A stretch of 64,000 nucleotides of DNA. It comes from Jacaranda mimosifolia. Its lineage: Eukaryota > Streptophyta > Magnoliopsida > Lamiales > Bignoniaceae. Position numbers and translations under genes: made by a program. The notes under the pieces are model-generated. The model had not been told where the DNA came from and did no database searches. It saw nothing but the letters and a program-made list of their open reading frames with translations. Within the stretch, counting starts at the first letter, position 1. Each line of letters opens with the position of its first letter. Shown in pieces: positions 60,357-64,000 of the stretch. The stretch is from positions 29,984,230-30,048,229 of the forward strand of contig CM032121.1 in assembly GCA_018894105.1 (NCBI GenBank), read 5' to 3'.

Positions 60357-60597
60357 AAGGTGGTCTCGGCCGGTGGCCTCGACTTAGTTTTTGAATCCTT
60401 TCGTCGACTTCAGGGTCGATTAAGGTGGTCTCGGCCGGTGGCCTCAACTTCGTTGTTAAATCCTTTCGTCGACTTCTGGGTCGACTAAAGTGGTCTTGGC
60501 CGGTGGCCTCGACTTCGTTGTTGAATCCTTTCGTCGATTCGGTGTCGACTAAGGTGGTCTCGGCCGGTGGCCTCGACTTAGTTGTTGAATCCTTTCA
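60357..60597. repeat. 65-bp tandem array
   Basis: Units start at 60357, 60422, 60487 and 60551 with AAGGTGGTCTCGGCCGGTGG-like sequence; spacing is 65, 65 and 64 bp, and the last unit is partial. It lies between the pol stop and the antisense gene, the hypervariable 3' region in which Tat elements are known to carry tandem repeats. Confidence 0.92.
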
Positions 60598-60660
60598 CCT
60601 TTTCAATCATGGTGTGCCTTGGTTTTTTATAATCAATACAACAGATGTCAATTAAACAAT

Positions 60661-63600
60661 TTACACAAAGAATTTTTTCAAGTTTACCGCATTCCACGAT
60701 CGAGGTAGCGCGCGACCTGCAGTGTCCGCTAATCGGTAGGCGTTGTTCTTGCACACTTTGATGACTGCATAGGGTCCCTCCCACTTCGGGTCGAGCTTCC
60801 CGACTGGCTTCGAAACTTCCACTTTCTTCAGGACTAGATCGCCCACTTTAAAATTTCTTGGACGGACTGACTTATTGTATCGATCCGCCATTTTTGAGTG
60901 GTACCTTTGCATCTTGTTGTAAGCCACTTGGCGCCTTTCGTCTATGGTGATTAGATCCAGTATCCTCTCTGATGAATTCGCTATTGGATTGTAATGAATC
61001 ACTCTAGCTGTGTGCTGAATCAATTCGGATGGTATCACCGCTTCAGAACCATAGACTAGACTGTAGGGGCTATGGCCTGTGGCTGTTCAGGGGGTTGTTC
61101 GATAAGCCCACAGAACGCCTGGGAGATCGTCTGCCCAACTGGCTCCTGTCCCTGCTATCCTACTCTTGATGTGGTCTAAGACTGTCATGTTAGTGACCTC
61201 GGTCTGGCCATTGGCTTGCGGATTCCCTACTGAAGTGAAGTGCTGCGTGATGCCTAAAGTCTCGCACCATCTTCTGGTGTTTTTGCTCTGAAATTGAGTG
61301 CCGTTATCGGAAATGAGGATTTTCAGTAGCCCAAACCGATACACGATGTTCTTCCATACAAAACTTTTGATAGCCGCGTCGGTGATCTTAGGAACTGCTT
61401 CGGCTTCCACCCATTTCGTAAAATATTCGACAGCCACTATGATAAATTTTCACTGGCCGGAGGTTTTGGGGAGCGACCCCACGATATCGATGCCCCACTG
61501 GTCGAATGGCCATGTGATACTAACATTGGTCATTGGTGCGGCGAGTTGATGCTGAATGTTCGCATGTACCAGGCATGATGGGCATTTCTTAGCGAAATCC
61601 ACGGAGTCCTTGAGCAAAGTGGGCCAGAAGTATCCGTAACGGGTTATTTTGTGAGCCAGAGACCTTCCACCCGAGTGGTTGCCACAAATACCTGCATGCA
61701 CCTCCTGCAATACTTCGTTCGCCTGGTCGGGATCTAGGCATCTGAGTGGCGGCCCAGCAATCGACCTCCTGTACAGCTGCCCATGCTCATCTAGTGCATA
61801 TTTAGGCGCCAAGCCCTTCAGCTTTCGGGCCTGCTTAATGTCATCTGGTAAAGAACCTCGACTCAGATAGAGTTTGATTGGATATTGCCAGGATGGGGTT
61901 GACTCGTCGAGGCATCCGACCTGGCTCCGGTCGGGAGGCTGGACGCAGGGCTTATCGACTACCAGAAATGTTATAGTTCTTTCCCGGGTGCCTTTCGCTG
62001 AGCTGGCTAGCTTGGAGAGTGCGTCTGCTTGCTCGTTCTTTGATCGAGGGATCTGGCTTAGCGAAAAGTGACTAAACATCTGTTTTAGCTGTTGTACCTC
62101 TGCCAAGTACTGTGCCATCTTGTGCTCTTTTGCCTCAAAGTTTCCTTCGAACTGCTCGGCTACGGGCTAAGAGTCCGTGAAAGCCGCTAGCCTATTGACC
62201 CCCCGGTCGGTAGCCATGCGTATTCCTGCAATGAGGGCCTCATACTCAGCTTCATTATTCGTAACTGGGAAATCGAGTTTCATCGCGAAGTCATAATCCT
62301 CTGCTAACGGGGATTGAAGAGAAACTCCTATCCTCCCCCCGACGACGTCGCAGACCCGTCGACGTGCAGAGTCCACAAGGGTGTGCTCTCGGCTCCCGGG
62401 CACGGTAGGTCGATCCTTTCGAGGATGAAATCTGCCAGGACCTATGCCTTGATGGCTGCTCGCAGTTGGTTGGAATTGGATGTCAAATTCTCCGAGCTCG
62501 ATGGCCCATTTAGTGAGTCGACCTGAGGTGTCCGGCTTTGACAATACCTGTTTCAGCAGCTGATTTGTTAACACCAAGATTGTGTGTGATTGGAAGTAAG
62601 GTTGTAGCTTTCTTGCCGATGAGACGAGGGCTACAGCGAATTTTTCAATCTCTAAATAATTATATTCTGGCCCCTGGAGAGCCTTGCTACAATAGTAAAC
62701 GGGGCAAAGGTTTCCGTCTCTTATAGCAGTCAACACCGAACTGACGGAGGCTGAAGAAACAGCCAAATATATCTGTAAGACTTCCCCGAGCTCGGGTTTG
62801 GCGAGTAGAGGTGGTCAAGAGAGATATTGCTTGAGGTCGAGGAGGGCCTTATCGTACTGTTCATCCCATCTGAATCCCGACTTCTTTGTGTTTCTTAGGA
62901 TTTTGGAGAAAGGTAAGCTCTTGTCTGCCAGCCTGGCCACGAATATGCCCAAAGCAATCACTCTGCTAATGAGGCGTTGAACTTTTCGAATTGTGCGCGG
63001 CGGGGCTATGTCGAGAACTACTTGAATTTTTTGAGGGTTGGCCTCGATACCTCTCTGGCTGACCATGAAACCAAGGAATTTACCACCCCGCACGCCAAAT
63101 GTGCATTTGCCGGGGTTCAGTTTCATACCAAAGGCTCTTAGAATAGAAAACATGTGATTCAGGTCAGCTTAGTGATTTTCTGCTCTGCCTGTTTTTACAA
63201 TCATGTCGTCCACATAAACCTCCATTGAGTTCCCGATCTCATTTTTAAACATGAAGTTAACAAGCCTTTGATAAGTTGCTCCAGCATGACCAAAAAGCAA
63301 TATACCCCATTGGGAACAACAAAAGAGGTTTTTTCCTATCCTCAGGTGCCATAAATATTTGATAATATCCTTGAAATGCATCCATCATGCTAAGTAATTC
63401 ACATCCAGTAGTGGAGTCGACAAGTAAATTAATACGAGGCAAGGGGTAAGGATCTTTAGGGCAAGCTTTATTCAAGTCTGTGAAATCATTACACATCCTC
63501 CACTTTCCCTCACTCTTGGGGACTAATACAACATTACATAGCCAAGAAGGATACTGAATTTCAACAACATAGCCAGTTTCTAGGAGTTTGCTTACCTCTT

Positions 63601-64000
63601 CCTGGATAATTTGTGTCCGCTCGGCATTAAAAATTCTCTTCTTATATCGGACTGGCCTATCGGCAGGGTCTACATTGAGCCTGTGGACAATGATGTCCGG
63701 GTCGATACCCTGTAGGTCAGCCGCTTTCCAAGCGAAGACATCAAGGTTCCTCCGGAGGAAGTCGGCCATGAGACATTCTAGTCGATCTCTCAAATCAGCG
63801 CCGATCTTGGTTGTCTTGTCAGGATTCCCGGGCTTTAGCTCGATTGTTTTGAACTCTCCCGTCGGCTCGACCCTGGTATCTTCGATCTTTCTCTTTTTCA
63901 ATGAAGGTCCCTCCTTGAGTTTCGCTACATGGGCGTCCCCCGAGGGCTTCAACTGTGGCCTCCTTTTTTGCTCACCGGAGTCCACAGAAATTGTGTAACA
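60661..64000 (-). pseudogene. Tat pol: RT, RNase H, second RNase H, integrase (5' end outside)
   Basis: RT: 63257-64000 holds the N-terminal part (DPYPLPRINLLVDSTTG; MMDAFQGYYQI), then a frame change with small losses near 63290-63340, then 62815-63381 with YVDDMIVKT and the thumb. Connection and RNase H: about 62480-62766 (IEKFAVALVSSARKLQPY). A second RNase H spans about 61990-62480 (NNEAEYEALIAGIRMA; PRSKNEQADALSKLAS), the additional domain typical of Tat. Integrase: zinc region CGNHSGGRSLAHK with CPSC (about 61600-61700), core EYFTKW, DNGTQF and NGQTEV (61087-61440), C-terminal GPYAVIK (60661-61038). From 63381 to 60661 the frame is the same but is broken by stops at 63169, 62815, 62167, 61450 and 61087. 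A local pair of frame changes lies near 62330-62480. Confidence 0.93.

Larger units (their letters stand above)
56255..64000 (-). mobile_element. Tat-type Ty3/gypsy retrotransposon, 3' part
   Basis: From right to left on minus: RT, RNase H, a second RNase H, integrase, a 65-bp tandem array, an antisense gene, a polypurine tract and the 3' LTR. The order RT-RH-IN marks Ty3/gypsy. Two successive RNase H domains, an extra ORF between pol and the 3' LTR, and tandem repeats in that region are known traits of the Tat lineage. Gag, protease and the 5' LTR lie beyond the window. It is GC-richer than its surroundings and clearly decayed. The solo LTR at 13257-13953 is a relative. Confidence 0.9.

Noticed and set aside
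1..64000. Host protein-coding genes, tRNA or rRNA genes
   Set aside because: No frame outside transposons shows a recognisable domain or credible exon structure, and no cloverleaf tRNA was recognised beyond the SINE-like boxes.

Overview
The window looks like intergenic DNA from a flowering plant, probably a dicot, though no species can be named. It is very AT-rich and full of microsatellites. Every coding trace I can recognise comes from a plant transposable element: Ty1/copia, Ty3/gypsy (chromovirus-like and Tat-like), hAT, and non-autonomous Mutator-like (MULE) and other terminal-inverted-repeat (TIR) elements. I found no credible host gene, tRNA, rRNA, CRISPR array or bacterial-style operon. 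Most short ORFs are chance frames in low-complexity sequence or shadows of decayed transposon genes.

Layout, left part. 1-6103 is an element with two ~1.4 kb inverted arms (the left arm is cut by the window edge) around a non-coding core. 6661-7215 is a truncated small hAT copy. 7.3-9.7 kb is a field of short TCGCTA...TAGCGA palindromes, partly in ~230-330 bp tandem units. 9.8-10.6 kb holds a perfect hairpin, a SINE-like segment and diverged tandem units. 13257-13953 is a solo Tat-family LTR with a perfect 5-bp target duplication (TSD). hAT-type elements lie at 14467-15285 and 19295-20937, a TIR element at 16225-17264, and a MULE at 24231-25107 with a 10-bp TSD.

Middle part (25.8-51.9 kb). 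This is a nest of insertions in decayed Ty3/gypsy sequence. A minus-strand gypsy fragment (25780-27485) meets a plus-strand gypsy gag fragment head to head. The plus-strand gag is interrupted by a 4057-bp hAT carrying a ruined transposase (27508-31564), by copia-1 (31655-48688) and by a MULE (49091-51719) that itself holds another MULE (49459-50451). Copia-1 is interrupted by a 621-bp hAT in its RT (33293-33913), by copia-2 with ~2.2 kb LTRs in its gag (36672-46946), and by a MULE in its 5' LTR (47085-48266). TSDs and restored reading continuity give the order of insertion.

Right part. 51.9-56.2 kb has LTR/TRIM-like fragments, a TIR element and local duplications. 56255-64000 is the 3' part of a minus-strand Tat-type Ty3/gypsy element: 3' LTR, polypurine tract, an antisense intron-containing gene with its own TATA box and a Transposase_28-like domain, a 65-bp tandem array, then pol (integrase, two RNase H domains, RT) running off the right edge. 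Pol and the antisense gene are broken mainly by stop codons that are each one C-to-T step from a sense codon.

The two most interesting items are the antisense gene inside the Tat element and the palindromic-box field at 7.3-9.7 kb. Both need database and expression checks.
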